From assembly GCF_000813145.1 (NCBI RefSeq), contig NZ_BAZF01000002.1:310001-374000 (forward strand): a stretch of 64,000 nt of DNA, in the 5' to 3' direction. The first letter of the stretch is position 1. The number at the start of each line of letters is the position of its first letter. The notes under the pieces are model-generated. The model saw nothing but the letters and a program-made list of their open reading frames with translations. It had not been told where the DNA came from and did no database searches. The translations under genes were made by a program, and so were the position numbers. This DNA comes from Geobacter sp. OR-1 (GTDB taxonomy: Bacteria; Desulfobacterota; Desulfuromonadia; Geobacterales; DSM-12255). This document shows, piece by piece, positions 17,344 to 26,474 of this stretch.

Positions 17344-19347
17344 TTACCTCGACTGCATCGGCTGTTTCTGTCCGCTGGAACAGATGTTGTCCTTGCCCGC
17401 CAGCCGGAGTGTCTGGATGACCGTGGCAGCCTCGGCGAACTCGTTGATGCACTGGCAATCGATGACGATCTCTTCTCCGGGATCAGCCGGGCAGCTGTTG
17501 TCGATGCAGGTCTTATAGAAAATGTCATAGGACTGGGCGGGAACACGCATGTCGGTGACATTCCCGGTCGTCGTCACCTGAGTATCGATCTTGGCGATGC
17601 GGGTCTTGCAGGCCACCTCGCATTCTGTTGCCGGGTCCCGTTGCGGCAGGTTGATGCTGCCATTGGCGACCGTCCATCCCGTGGGACCGAGACGCGGGTC
17701 CTGGAAGGTCAGATTTGCCGTGTTGTCGCTGGAAGATGAAACAACTTGGCCGAAGCGGGTTGTCACATCGGAGAAGTCGTACTGCTGACTGCCGCAGACA
17801 TAGGTACGCTTCTTATGCCACCAGTCGCGGCAGATGTTGTTTGTTCCCACCTGGCCTGTGAACGGCTTGCACGAAGGGAGCTGGTTGAGACCGGTCGGAT
17901 TGAAGTTCTGGTTGGTCACGACATTGTCGATCTCCTCATCCTTCAACCGGCAGTCCGGGTCATTCGCCAGCGTTGTGCACCTGTCCTCCACCGATTCCGT
18001 GTACTGGTCCTCCTTATAGTCGAAGAAATAACTCCAGTTGAAGGTTGGCCCTTGGGCGCCCCCAGCTGGACATGACATCCCGACCTGAACGGATGTATCG
18101 AAGCCGTTGATGATTCCGTCCACCGACGCCGACGCGGTGGAACAGCCAGGGCCACCCATGTTGTTGATATTGAAAGTAGCGGACATCAGCTTTCCCAGTT
18201 TGGCGGGGTCCGGGGCCGAAACTGCGACGCTCTTGTAGGTGTGCCAGCCGTCACCTCCCGGATTGTCATTGCAGTTGTTGTGGGCGGCTCCCGGTCCTCC
18301 AGGTCCGGTATCCAGATATTGCAGGCGATAGGTCAAATCATCGACCTTGTGGACACGCATGTAGATCAGATGATCGGTGCAAACCTGACCGGGACCAGAG
18401 TCGTTGAACGACGTGACAGTGGTATCGACCCTGCCTGCACGGTCAACGGTACAGACACTTGCCTTTCCCTGGGCCTGCCGTGCTGCACCCGAGTTGGAAA
18501 TCAGGTAGTAGAAGCTGCTCGGATCGGAGGTCTGGGAGGTGGCAGCTGCATCCCGGGCGGCTGTCAACTGTGGCCAGTTGGTGTAATAGCCGGTCAAGGT
18601 GGATACCGTTGGCGAGGAGGCAAAGGCAGCGACACTTGAGGCGGCGTTATTCGTCTGAGTGGTCACCTGCCCGTAATAGGTGATGGTAGTGATGTCGGTA
18701 TTGACGCTGGTAATGGTGAATGACGTGTTGCTGGTATGAACGGCATTGACGATGCCACCGCCGATATCTTTGAGCACAATGGCGCTGTTGACCCAGACCA
18801 GGTTACTGCCACAACTGCTGTTGATGCAGTAGCAACCGCCAAGGTCGGTAATGGAGGCCGGGGCTTCAGAAACCCGACCATCCGTATCGGCAGTCCAGGT
18901 GTAGTATCTGCAGTTGGACCAACTGCCGGCATTGCAGGAGATGTACCCGTTGGCACAAACCCCTGAGACGAGCGCCGGCACGGTATGGGCGTTGTCGATA
19001 GTCCCATCGGTATTGAGATCCTGACTTACGATCACCTGCTGCAGGTCACCGGTACCGGACGGCTGGATAAACACTTCCAGGAATTTTGCCGAGGAAGGTG
19101 CGGTTAGTGTTGCCGGGAAGCTTGTGGCGCCGTTCACGGTCTGCATAAGGTTCGAGGAATTGGTCATCGGCAATGAAATATTGCTGTTGATGGCGTTCTT
19201 ACTGCCAAACCGGGACAGCGCTGACTTGCCAGCATCCTGACCGGCGGTTTTCCCGTCGACAGCTAGGGCTGATGAACTTCCCAGCAGCGCTGACACCAGC
19301 AGACTAGCTGCGGTATTTCTTGACCATCTCACGGATTGCATCCTCAT
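17344..19347 (-). CDS. traN: F-type mating-pair stabilisation protein TraN
   Basis: A 667-residue outer-membrane protein that in F-type systems contacts the recipient cell. A signal peptide (about 1-29, ending SALAVDG) is followed by an N-terminal region with KFLEVFIQPSGTGDLQ and a Cys-rich core (CYCINSSCGSN, CKPF, CEVACKTR). The C terminus has CQCINEFAEAA and AGKDNICSSG, which I associate with TraN-type proteins of large conjugative elements. Its length is close to the 602 residues of F TraN. It starts within traC (44-base overlap) with GGAG 6 bases before the ATG. Which of this gene and the next Cys-rich gene is the functional TraN equivalent is not settled. Confidence 0.75.
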   Translation of the reverse strand: MRMQSVRWSRNTAASLLVSALLGSSSALAVDGKTAGQDAGKSALSRFGSKNAINSNISLPMTNSSNLMQTVNGATSFPATLTAPSSAKFLEVFIQPSGTGDLQQVIVSQDLNTDGTIDNAHTVPALVSGVCANGYISCNAGSWSNCRYYTWTADTDGRVSEAPASITDLGGCYCINSSCGSNLVWVNSAIVLKDIGGGIVNAVHTSNTSFTITSVNTDITTITYYGQVTTQTNNAASSVAAFASSPTVSTLTGYYTNWPQLTAARDAAATSQTSDPSSFYYLISNSGAARQAQGKASVCTVDRAGRVDTTVTSFNDSGPGQVCTDHLIYMRVHKVDDLTYRLQYLDTGPGGPGAAHNNCNDNPGGDGWHTYKSVAVSAPDPAKLGKLMSATFNINNMGGPGCSTASASVDGIINGFDTSVQVGMSCPAGGAQGPTFNWSYFFDYKEDQYTESVEDRCTTLANDPDCRLKDEEIDNVVTNQNFNPTGLNQLPSCKPFTGQVGTNNICRDWWHKKRTYVCGSQQYDFSDVTTRFGQVVSSSSDNTANLTFQDPRLGPTGWTVANGSINLPQRDPATECEVACKTRIAKIDTQVTTTGNVTDMRVPAQSYDIFYKTCIDNSCPADPGEEIVIDCQCINEFAEAATVIQTLRLAGKDNICSSGQKQPMQSR

Positions 19348-21751
19348 AACTCACTCCGCCATCGACCATTGCCTCAATTTCGGCGATCTCGGTCGCATCC
19401 GACGTGAAGACGTAGTAGGAAAACGGGTCGACGGCCAGTCTGCCGATACCGACGCCGAAGGGCGTGTCCATGAAGATCTCCGAATACTTCGGCTTGTTGC
19501 TCTTGGTGGATTTCAGAATCCGCATGGTGAATTCGTCGTAGTCCATCAGCTTCTCGTCCAGCGCCTTTTCGAAGTCAGACGACTCCAGATAGAATTTGAA
19601 GGCCGAATTGTTCCTGATGACATCGCCAACCCCGCCGAAGAGCTTCATGTCGAGCACCGACTGAGTGATGATGGTGAAGCTACCGCCGTATTTCCGGGCA
19701 CGACGATACCCTTCCTCGATGACCTCCTTCAGGGTCGAACTCTCCCCAAGAAATTGCCAGGCCTCATCGAATACGATCAGCCGCTGATCCGACTTGTCCG
19801 AAAGGTAGAGATCCTGGGTGACGGCGTTGATCACCTGGAGAGTGACGACGCGGAACAGTTCCTTGCGGGACTTGAGATGCTCCAGTTCCAGCACCACGAA
19901 CTCGTCATTGGAAATATCGAGGCTGCTTCTGCCGTTGAAGAAGCGGCCAAAGGCGCCATCACTCTTGAAGTCGGCCAGGTTGAAGGCCAGGCGAGAGGCG
20001 GCCTCCTTGATTTCGCCCCCTTCCGAGGAGTAGCGGTCGAAATTGAACAGATACTCGTGAACAGTGTCGATGCCGGCATTATTCCCTTCCTGCTGCCAGG
20101 CCCAGCGCACTGCGCCTTTGATCAGGGTCATCTCGGTCTCGCTGGGGATGGTCTTGCCGGTGGAAAAGACCATCTGGGCAACAATGGGAGCGATAACCGG
20201 GATGTCGTACTCGGGATCAATGATGTTAGTGAAGGGGTTCAGGCAGACCGGGGAATCTTCGCTGAAGTCCAGATAACGGGCGCCGAAAAGCTTGGTCATC
20301 TTCTTGTAGGAACCGCCGATGTCGATGATCCGGATCTTCGACTTCATGGCAAAGTAGTTGTAGACCAGGTAATTGATGAAGAAGCTTTTACCGGCGCCGC
20401 TGGAGGCGCAGACCATGGCGTTGTGGTTGTTGACCCCTTTGTTGAAGATGTCGAGGCCGAACAGATTTCCCTTGCGCCCGGCAAAGAGCATTACCGGTTT
20501 GCCCAGACCGGAGAAGTCCCCCTGTACCGGTAACGTCACGGCGATGCTGTCCACCGGCATGATATGGTCACGGTCAAGGGTATCGATGTTGCTGCCGCTG
20601 TCATAGAGACCAAACGGCAGGGATGAGATGAACAGGATGGGAAGTATCCCCTTATCTTCCTGCATCACATAACCCTGGCCTTCCCAAACTCGCTTGGCCC
20701 TGGTCACTGATTCGTTCACCAGCCACTCATCGCTGCCGTACACCCACATGATCGGGATGATCCGGTAGAACTTGGTGCCCCGTTCCAGTTCATCAACCGC
20801 CCAGAGGTATTCGTCTTTCTTGCGGGAGAGCGAAGGAGCGAAACTGCCGACTCCCTGCTGCTGCAGAACCAGGTTGCACTTGGTGTGCAGCTTGTTCTTC
20901 TGATTGCGCAGCACAATGTTCAGGGTGAAAAAGAACGGTGTCCGGATCTGGTCGGAGTCGGTCGCCATCCCCATGATCCCGCCGAAGAGTTGGTTGGTCT
21001 GGATCGGGTCGCCATTCAGGGGGAACGATTTGGGCGTCACACAGCGGAAGTGCCGGTTGTCAAACTTGAGAGAGCTAAAGTGTTTCTCGACTTTTGTGCC
21101 GAGCAGAACCTGTTTGCGGATGATATTCCGTTCGTCATAGTGGCTGGAGTTGCTGGAAGGATCTTCGTTCAGCATCCGCCGCATCCAGTCCAGCAGCCTT
21201 CCCGGTCTGACTACAACCGGCGAAAGGCCTGCGCCTCGCAAAACCTCCTGGATCGTGCCGAAGACTTCCTCCAGGTTCACCTGTCCGTTTTCCTTAACCG
21301 GGAACTTGACCGTGAAAAACATCCTGAAGTTACGGACCGGAATGCCGCTCAAGCAATCGAGACCTTCCACTCCCTCCTGAAAGAAGCGCGAGACGTTGTC
21401 TGAAACATCACGCACCAGTTTGCTGTCACGGGTCTTCAGCGAACCATAGGCATCAACAACAGGTTTCACGAACGGATCTGCAAAGAGAATGAACTGCATG
21501 ATCGAACCTTCGGGCAAGTTGACGCGGAAGAGACCCTCCAGGGTTTTGATGCTGGTTTCGCTGGCAAAGGCCAGGGGAGCGCACTCCCACATCATGCCGA
21601 AGGTGTTGTCGGTATTCAGGTAGATCTGCTTCTTTTGTTCATAGGCAATCCAGGGGAGATAGTCGGAAAACTTCTCCCGTTGTGACAGCCTCCGCAGTTC
21701 CCCCTGGGTGATTCCGCCATCTTTGCCGAAAAGTGATGACATGATGCCCAT
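19304..21751 (-). CDS. traC: Type IV secretion ATPase TraC
   Basis: An 815-residue VirB4-class ATPase that powers pilus assembly and DNA transfer from the cytoplasmic face of the inner membrane. The Walker A loop is CASSGAGKS near residue 450 and Walker B is LIVFDEAWQF near residue 660. Near the C terminus is an ITQSV motif typical of the family. The ATG at 21751 has AGGAG 6 bases upstream, within the end of traV. The length is close to F TraC (799 residues). Confidence 0.95.
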   Translation of the reverse strand: MGIMSSLFGKDGGITQGELRRLSQREKFSDYLPWIAYEQKKQIYLNTDNTFGMMWECAPLAFASETSIKTLEGLFRVNLPEGSIMQFILFADPFVKPVVDAYGSLKTRDSKLVRDVSDNVSRFFQEGVEGLDCLSGIPVRNFRMFFTVKFPVKENGQVNLEEVFGTIQEVLRGAGLSPVVVRPGRLLDWMRRMLNEDPSSNSSHYDERNIIRKQVLLGTKVEKHFSSLKFDNRHFRCVTPKSFPLNGDPIQTNQLFGGIMGMATDSDQIRTPFFFTLNIVLRNQKNKLHTKCNLVLQQQGVGSFAPSLSRKKDEYLWAVDELERGTKFYRIIPIMWVYGSDEWLVNESVTRAKRVWEGQGYVMQEDKGILPILFISSLPFGLYDSGSNIDTLDRDHIMPVDSIAVTLPVQGDFSGLGKPVMLFAGRKGNLFGLDIFNKGVNNHNAMVCASSGAGKSFFINYLVYNYFAMKSKIRIIDIGGSYKKMTKLFGARYLDFSEDSPVCLNPFTNIIDPEYDIPVIAPIVAQMVFSTGKTIPSETEMTLIKGAVRWAWQQEGNNAGIDTVHEYLFNFDRYSSEGGEIKEAASRLAFNLADFKSDGAFGRFFNGRSSLDISNDEFVVLELEHLKSRKELFRVVTLQVINAVTQDLYLSDKSDQRLIVFDEAWQFLGESSTLKEVIEEGYRRARKYGGSFTIITQSVLDMKLFGGVGDVIRNNSAFKFYLESSDFEKALDEKLMDYDEFTMRILKSTKSNKPKYSEIFMDTPFGVGIGRLAVDPFSYYVFTSDATEIAEIEAMVDGGVSYEDAIREMVKKYRS

Positions 21752-21754
21752 GCG

Positions 21755-22249
21755 CTACTCCTCTTCGCCGGACGAGACGGTATCGCCCAGAAGCCAGCGT
21801 GGTTCGTCAACGAAGAAATACACGTAGCGCAGCATGTAGAACTCATTGTCCTGGCCGGTGTATGGCAACATCAGCACCCGCATGGTCTTGGGCGGCGCAA
21901 CGACCGGCGTGACCGGCTCTTTCAGGAGGCCACTGAACTTGTCGAAAAGTGCAGTGCGATACCTGTTGTAGGTGCCGTTCTCTTTCGACGCAGGATTTAA
22001 CGACATATCCTTCTTCCCGTCAGGACAGGCACCGGCAGCACTATTCTCGGAGCCGCACTCTTCAGCTGTACTACCCTCTGGGGTTACTTTGGTCTTAAGC
22101 GATCCAGTGGCTGATTCGCTGTATGCTGTCTGCACTGAGACGCACTTGCCGTTGTAGCTTTCCGGACAGCTGAAACTGCTTTCATATGGGTTGAACAGAG
22201 CACAGCCGCTCATACTCAACATTCCTATGGCAATCAGAGCCTTCTTCAC
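21755..22249 (-). CDS. traV: Outer-membrane lipoprotein TraV
   Basis: A 164-residue lipoprotein with a lipid-attachment Cys at about residue 16 (SMSGCALFNPYESSFSCP), the typical TraV start. Further Cys pairs follow (CVS, ECG, ACP). The C-terminal half has VAPPKTMRVLMLPY and ends in YFFVDEPRWLLGD. TraV forms the outer-membrane core complex with TraK and TraB. It overlaps traB by 4 bases. Confidence 0.9.
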   Translation of the reverse strand: MKKALIAIGMLSMSGCALFNPYESSFSCPESYNGKCVSVQTAYSESATGSLKTKVTPEGSTAEECGSENSAAGACPDGKKDMSLNPASKENGTYNRYRTALFDKFSGLLKEPVTPVVAPPKTMRVLMLPYTGQDNEFYMLRYVYFFVDEPRWLLGDTVSSGEEE

Positions 22250-23520
22250 TTTCTGCCTCCCTTGGCAATCTTCTTGATCTCCAGATTGATCCCCTCACTG
22301 ATGACCAGGGTCACCGGCTTCGTGGCTCCGACCTCGATAACCGGCATGGTCTGTCTGGCCAGTTCCATGTAGAACTTCTGGATCTCCTTGAAGCCACTCG
22401 ACAGGCCGGACCCAACTCCGGACATGGCGATGTCTTTGGGATCAACCGTCTGGGTGGTTCCGAGAGGGCTTACGGACATGGTTGTAGCTGATGCTTTGAT
22501 GGCGTCACCGGCGCCGCCGAAGAAGCCAGCCAGCATGCTTCTGGCAATCATGGAGCCCATCTTGGCCACGACCCGCCCCCGCAGGCCGATCTTGCCGTCT
22601 TCATCGACAACGAAACCTTTGACCTTTTGATCGACAACCGCTTGCCCCTTGCGGTCGAGACATGACAGGGATACCAGCAGCAGTTCCGCCCGTTCGGTTG
22701 CCAGGTTCCCTTTGCCGTCAGCAATCACGAAACACCCCTTGAGGTTTGCCTTGACGCTGTTGGGGAGGACCGCCGGAGTTTTGACCCTGAGCAGCACCGG
22801 CACTGGATTACCTTTGGCTTCCGAAGTTGTGGGGGCGTCCAAGCCACTCAACAGGGTCGCCTCCATAAAGGAAGGAGGCAGATAAACCGAAGCGGCTGCG
22901 GTGTCTTTTTTTTTATCCTCTGCTTCGATCTTGCTGGACTTGCCCGACCCAGAATGGGTGACGATAGCGATGTCGCCGATCTCAGTCTCGGATGGAGATG
23001 GCGGCTGTCCTGCCGGCATGCCTTGCGTTGTGGAAGGAAGTGGAGGGAGTGGCATGCTGCCTTGCGGCATTGGCGGTGGTGGCGGCAACGGCTGCTTACT
23101 GTTCAAAGCTTTGGGGAAACCTGCTTTTGGTGACTGCCCCGGCAGCTGTGTGCTCGCCGTGATGCGAGGATCAGCCGGAACGGTAGCCGCTGCACCTGCC
23201 GACTGTGGCGGTGTTACGACTTGGCCACTTTTCTCACGGGTAATTTCGTCGAGCCTCTTTTGGAGCTCGGCAACCTTGTCATCACGTTTGGAAATCTCTT
23301 TCTGGCTTTCGAGGAACTGGGATTTTTCCAGGAGCTTTGGCTCAATATCCAACGTGGTCTGCTTTGCACCTTTTGCCGGCAACTGGTTTTTCCCCCGATT
23401 CATGGCCATGTTCCCGAAAAAGAAGACCGCCAGAAAGGCACAGCCGCCACCGATCCAGACAACCAGACGGCGCTGGTTCCCATTTAGATTGTTCCAGATG
23501 GAGAGCAGCCTATTTTTCAT
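22246..23520 (-). CDS. traB: Core-complex protein TraB
   Basis: A 424-residue VirB10-like scaffold protein. One N-terminal membrane helix (about 17-36), a predicted coiled coil (about 60-95, EISKRDDKVAELQKRLDEI) and a Pro-rich spacer (LPPPPPMPQG) cross the periplasm. The C-terminal beta domain includes PVLLRVKTPAVLPNSVK and LKGCFVIADGKG, typical of TraB. It overlaps traK and traV at its ends. Confidence 0.92.
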   Translation of the reverse strand: MKNRLLSIWNNLNGNQRRLVVWIGGGCAFLAVFFFGNMAMNRGKNQLPAKGAKQTTLDIEPKLLEKSQFLESQKEISKRDDKVAELQKRLDEITREKSGQVVTPPQSAGAAATVPADPRITASTQLPGQSPKAGFPKALNSKQPLPPPPPMPQGSMPLPPLPSTTQGMPAGQPPSPSETEIGDIAIVTHSGSGKSSKIEAEDKKKDTAAASVYLPPSFMEATLLSGLDAPTTSEAKGNPVPVLLRVKTPAVLPNSVKANLKGCFVIADGKGNLATERAELLLVSLSCLDRKGQAVVDQKVKGFVVDEDGKIGLRGRVVAKMGSMIARSMLAGFFGGAGDAIKASATTMSVSPLGTTQTVDPKDIAMSGVGSGLSSGFKEIQKFYMELARQTMPVIEVGATKPVTLVISEGINLEIKKIAKGGRK

Positions 23521-24448
23521 CGTCTGTCTCCTGATTCACTTCTGCTGGACGATCCTTGGCATTCACTGACTGTTTTGCCGGGACACCTTGTCTGGCACCC
23601 TCCATAACCGGCAGATCACCGGCCAGTTTTTGTAAGCCATGGTTTTCCGCCCGCTGCTCCACGACGTAGAGCCGTGAGGTATCACCGGCACGAAGGATGT
23701 GACGCTCAAGGGATATTGCGACCGGGTTTTCCACCAGTTCCGTTTTCAAAAACATCTTCTCGTTCAATTTGAACTCGGTGGTCTCGCCACGAAGGGACGC
23801 TTCATACTCCTTGATCCGGAGGCCTTCTCCTTCGATATCCACGACCCGTTTAAGGGTCAGGAAGATTTCCCGGTATGAGGAGAAGCGCTTCTCCTTTCTG
23901 CTGACGCTGTAGGAGTCGGGGATGTTTTCGGTGTAGACGTCCCGGATGGCCTTGAGCAGCTTTTTCTCGAACGGCAGACCGGCGTTGAGGGAGATGTTCT
24001 CCTTGATCTTCCGCTCCTTGCCAGAAGTCAGGCGAATCGTCTGGGAGGGGATGCGCTGCGGGAAGACGATCATGCTGAAGGTCTCGTCGCCGCAGACGAC
24101 ATACAGTTCGGTCGGAGTGGTTGCATAGGCAAACTTGTCGCCTTTCTTGGTTACCTTGAATTTCACAAAGGCATCCTTGCCGGTGATCTTGATGGTGAGC
24201 CCCTTCTCGGTGGAAGTCAGCGCTTCGCGGATATCAGCCGGGCAGGAAATGCGGTTCATGTCCGAACTGGACAGCCTGATGCTCGTAGTTGCTTCCGGAA
24301 GGACGATGGTGGGGAATTCTCCATCGGTGGGTTTCTCGGCAACCTGTTCAATTGTGGTAACCTTCTGTTTCTGGATACCGCCTAGATCTGTCGCGTGTAC
24401 CAACGCCGGCACCAACAATGCGGCCAATAAAGCAATCGTGCGCATCAA
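23510..24448 (-). CDS. traK: Outer-membrane secretin-like core protein TraK
   Basis: A 312-residue periplasmic protein with a signal peptide (about 1-19, ALVHATD). TraK is the VirB9-like ring component of the F-type core complex. The mature chain has mixed beta character with TTSIRLSSSDMNRISCP and LYVVCGDETFSMIVFP. It overlaps traB by 11 bases and traE by 4, so it is translated within the same tight cluster. Confidence 0.88.
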   Translation of the reverse strand: MMRTIALLAALLVPALVHATDLGGIQKQKVTTIEQVAEKPTDGEFPTIVLPEATTSIRLSSSDMNRISCPADIREALTSTEKGLTIKITGKDAFVKFKVTKKGDKFAYATTPTELYVVCGDETFSMIVFPQRIPSQTIRLTSGKERKIKENISLNAGLPFEKKLLKAIRDVYTENIPDSYSVSRKEKRFSSYREIFLTLKRVVDIEGEGLRIKEYEASLRGETTEFKLNEKMFLKTELVENPVAISLERHILRAGDTSRLYVVEQRAENHGLQKLAGDLPVMEGARQGVPAKQSVNAKDRPAEVNQETDDEK

Positions 24449-25068
24449 GCCCCCTTATTCTCGCCCAGTGCAGGCTTCTCATAGAGCCGCACCAGGATAA
24501 ATTTTCCGTTCTCGAAGCGGTATTCGATGAGGTAGACCTTCTGGACGTCTTCAGCCTTCTGGTCCACCATGTAGGTCTTCTTGGTGCCGGTGACTTCCAG
24601 ACGCCGCTTCTCGGCATTGTTGATGATCGAGTGGATATAAAAGGCGCTTGCCGCCTTGGTGTTTTCAATTTTATCCGCCAGCTCGTACAGCTCCTTACGG
24701 GATGACTGGAACTCGGCGGGATCGTAGACAGCCAGCAGCTCACTGAACTGCGACCGGGCATTGACCGGATTGTAGGTAAGAGCCAGATTGAGAATGTAAC
24801 GAGTGAATTCCTTGAGGTATTCATCCGATGCTTTGTCGCCTGAAACTGAGATCTTCGAATTGATGGTTGGCGGCACGAGAATCACCCGCTGGCTGTTCAA
24901 AGCCATGAACAGTCCGGCGGTGTTGATGACAACAGCAATGCCAATCACCACGACAACGAATTTGAGCAGCCGGTTTTCGGCAAATATGTTGGAACTTTTC
25001 TGTAGAAATATGTCGAGGTTCACTTCTTCACTCCAGCTGTAGTGGTCATTCCAGAAAATCTCTTTCAA
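24445..25068 (-). CDS. traE: Conjugation protein TraE
   Basis: A 207-residue VirB8-like inner-membrane protein: a short cytoplasmic N terminus, one membrane helix at about 35-57 (LLKFVVVVIGIAVVIN) and a periplasmic domain with FTRYILNLALTYNPVNARSQF and a C-terminal FENGKFILVRLYE. These are characteristic of TraE. It overlaps traL by 23 bases and traK by 4. Confidence 0.9.
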   Translation of the reverse strand: MKEIFWNDHYSWSEEVNLDIFLQKSSNIFAENRLLKFVVVVIGIAVVINTAGLFMALNSQRVILVPPTINSKISVSGDKASDEYLKEFTRYILNLALTYNPVNARSQFSELLAVYDPAEFQSSRKELYELADKIENTKAASAFYIHSIINNAEKRRLEVTGTKKTYMVDQKAEDVQKVYLIEYRFENGKFILVRLYEKPALGENKGA

Positions 25069-25312
25069 AAAACTGCGGGTAGCCTTTCATCGGGGCCAGG
25101 CCGATGAAATAGAGGATATGGCGCAGGAAGCCACGCGGGTACTGCCGCTTGAAACGGCTATACGCCCACGGCACGACGATCATCACCAGCCAGAAATACC
25201 CCCCGAACTGCTGGGCGAAGATAAAACTCGCCGTCATGATTGCCAGGTCGTCGGGCTCGAACCAGAGGACCTGAAACGGCTGCGTCAGGTATTGGGGAAA
25301 CTTCCGGATCAC
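25046..25312 (-). CDS. traL: Conjugation protein TraL
   Basis: An 88-residue VirB3-like membrane protein needed for pilus assembly. It begins with a basic segment and IRKFPQYLTQPFQVLWFE, then has two hydrophobic stretches (about 22-50) and a C-terminal GLAPMKGYPQFFERDF, all typical of TraL. It lies 58 bases downstream of traA, with a strong hairpin in the gap. Confidence 0.9.
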   Translation of the reverse strand: MIRKFPQYLTQPFQVLWFEPDDLAIMTASFIFAQQFGGYFWLVMIVVPWAYSRFKRQYPRGFLRHILYFIGLAPMKGYPQFFERDFLE

Positions 25313-25342
25313 GTGTTGTCTCCATAGGACTGCAAGATGCCA

Positions 25343-25362
25343 GGGGGGGCATATGCCCCCCC
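25343..25362. other. Perfect 20-base GC palindrome between traA and traL
   Basis: GGGGGGGCATATGCCCCCCC is a perfect palindrome starting 9 bases downstream of the traA stop. In the RNA it would form a very stable stem with a four-base AUAU loop. Likely uses are to protect the pilin mRNA end or to limit read-through so that pilin is made in excess over TraL. No T run follows, so it is not a standard terminator. Confidence 0.75.
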
Positions 25363-25370
25363 GGTTGAGG

Positions 25371-25670
25371 TCAGATGATCATTCCGAGGGAGGTGACGAT
25401 CTTGTCCGAGTTGATGACAAGTACCCCTCCCAGAATGCAGAGGACTGCCGGGACCATCTTCTGCTGGATCATGACGACGACACCGGCGATGATCGACAGG
25501 ACTCCGGCAATGGCGCCAAATGGACCCTTGAGGATGTTGTTGATGAAGAAGTCATAGGCCTCGAATCCGAATGATCCGGCTACCGGGGCGACGAGGGCCA
25601 TGGCCTGTGATGCCGCCAGCGTCACGATCATCGCGACGACGGCCATCAGAAGTACTTTCCGCTTGTGCAT
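25371..25670 (-). CDS. traA: Pilin precursor TraA
   Basis: A 99-residue prepilin. A basic N terminus and signal helix end near SQAMA (residue 25). The mature part of about 74 residues has two hydrophobic helices (about 49-66 and 70-86) separated by a short basic loop (MIQQKM), the layout of F-type pilin. It lies upstream of traL as in F and has its own 51-base gap from the DsbC-like gene. The S26 peptidase encoded downstream could process it. Confidence 0.85.
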   Translation of the reverse strand: MHKRKVLLMAVVAMIVTLAASQAMALVAPVAGSFGFEAYDFFINNILKGPFGAIAGVLSIIAGVVVMIQQKMVPAVLCILGGVLVINSDKIVTSLGMII

Positions 25671-25721
25671 TCATTTCTCCTTTGTGCTCTGGTGTGATGG
25701 TCAGACTGTGTACAGCGAGAT

Positions 25722-26474
25722 TCAGCGCGATTCCTGCTTACTCACCTCCTTTCCCTTGTCCAGCAACCCGGTTATCCGTTGGATGTCTGCACCATTCACG
25801 TGAGCACCTTCGATCCAGAGTGCCGGTGTTCCTCGTACACCAAGCCCTGTCGCAATCTTTTCCATTTCCTCCAACTGTTGTTGCTGAGTGCCATCGGTTA
25901 CGGAGATCGGTTTTCCGTCCAAGGCTCCAGCAAATACGTCGTGGAATGCCTTGTCTCTGTTCGGTTGCGCCAGGATGTAACGGGCCTTCTTCTCGGCATC
26001 GGGGTGAATTTTGCGTAGGGGGAGGAAATAGACGTAACGGGTCACATCAGTTCGCTTTGAGAGAAGGTTGTCGACCTTGCGGCAATAGGGACAGTCAGGA
26101 TCGGTAAATTCGATAACCTTCTTTGGGCCGTTGCCGATTTTTAAGGCCTTATCAAGGGGGAGATTCTTGATCCGTTCTGCAGCAACCTTCTCCCGCATCT
26201 CGGCGGTCAGGTTTTTGCCTTCCTTTGTCCAGATCTCACCGAAGAAGAGGTACCCTTCAGGGCTGAAGTAAAAAACCTGTTCTCCTGCAGTGATCTCATA
26301 CAGGCCCTTGAGCGGCGATTCCCTGAAGGAGTCAACTCGCAGATTCGGAAAAGTTTTCATCAAGTTCTCTTTCTCGGTTCCCACATCATCACTTGCCATT
26401 GAGAACCCCGCCGCTGCCACGAGAAGCAGCATCAGAGCGCCAACCGTAATTCTCCTGTCATTTCTCCGCTTCAC
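25722..26474 (-). CDS. dsbC: DsbC-like thiol:disulfide isomerase
   Basis: A 250-residue periplasmic protein with an N-terminal signal helix (about 10-27), a DsbC-type dimerisation region and a thioredoxin-like domain. The redox motif is CPYC (in FTDPDCPYCRKV, about residue 128) and the cis-proline is in GTPALWI. Such genes occur in SXT-type conjugative elements. Clients are likely the Cys-rich TraU, TraN and the 13965-17337 protein. It overlaps the OmpA-like gene by 4 bases (ATGA). Confidence 0.88.
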   Translation of the reverse strand: MKRRNDRRITVGALMLLLVAAAGFSMASDDVGTEKENLMKTFPNLRVDSFRESPLKGLYEITAGEQVFYFSPEGYLFFGEIWTKEGKNLTAEMREKVAAERIKNLPLDKALKIGNGPKKVIEFTDPDCPYCRKVDNLLSKRTDVTRYVYFLPLRKIHPDAEKKARYILAQPNRDKAFHDVFAGALDGKPISVTDGTQQQQLEEMEKIATGLGVRGTPALWIEGAHVNGADIQRITGLLDKGKEVSKQESR

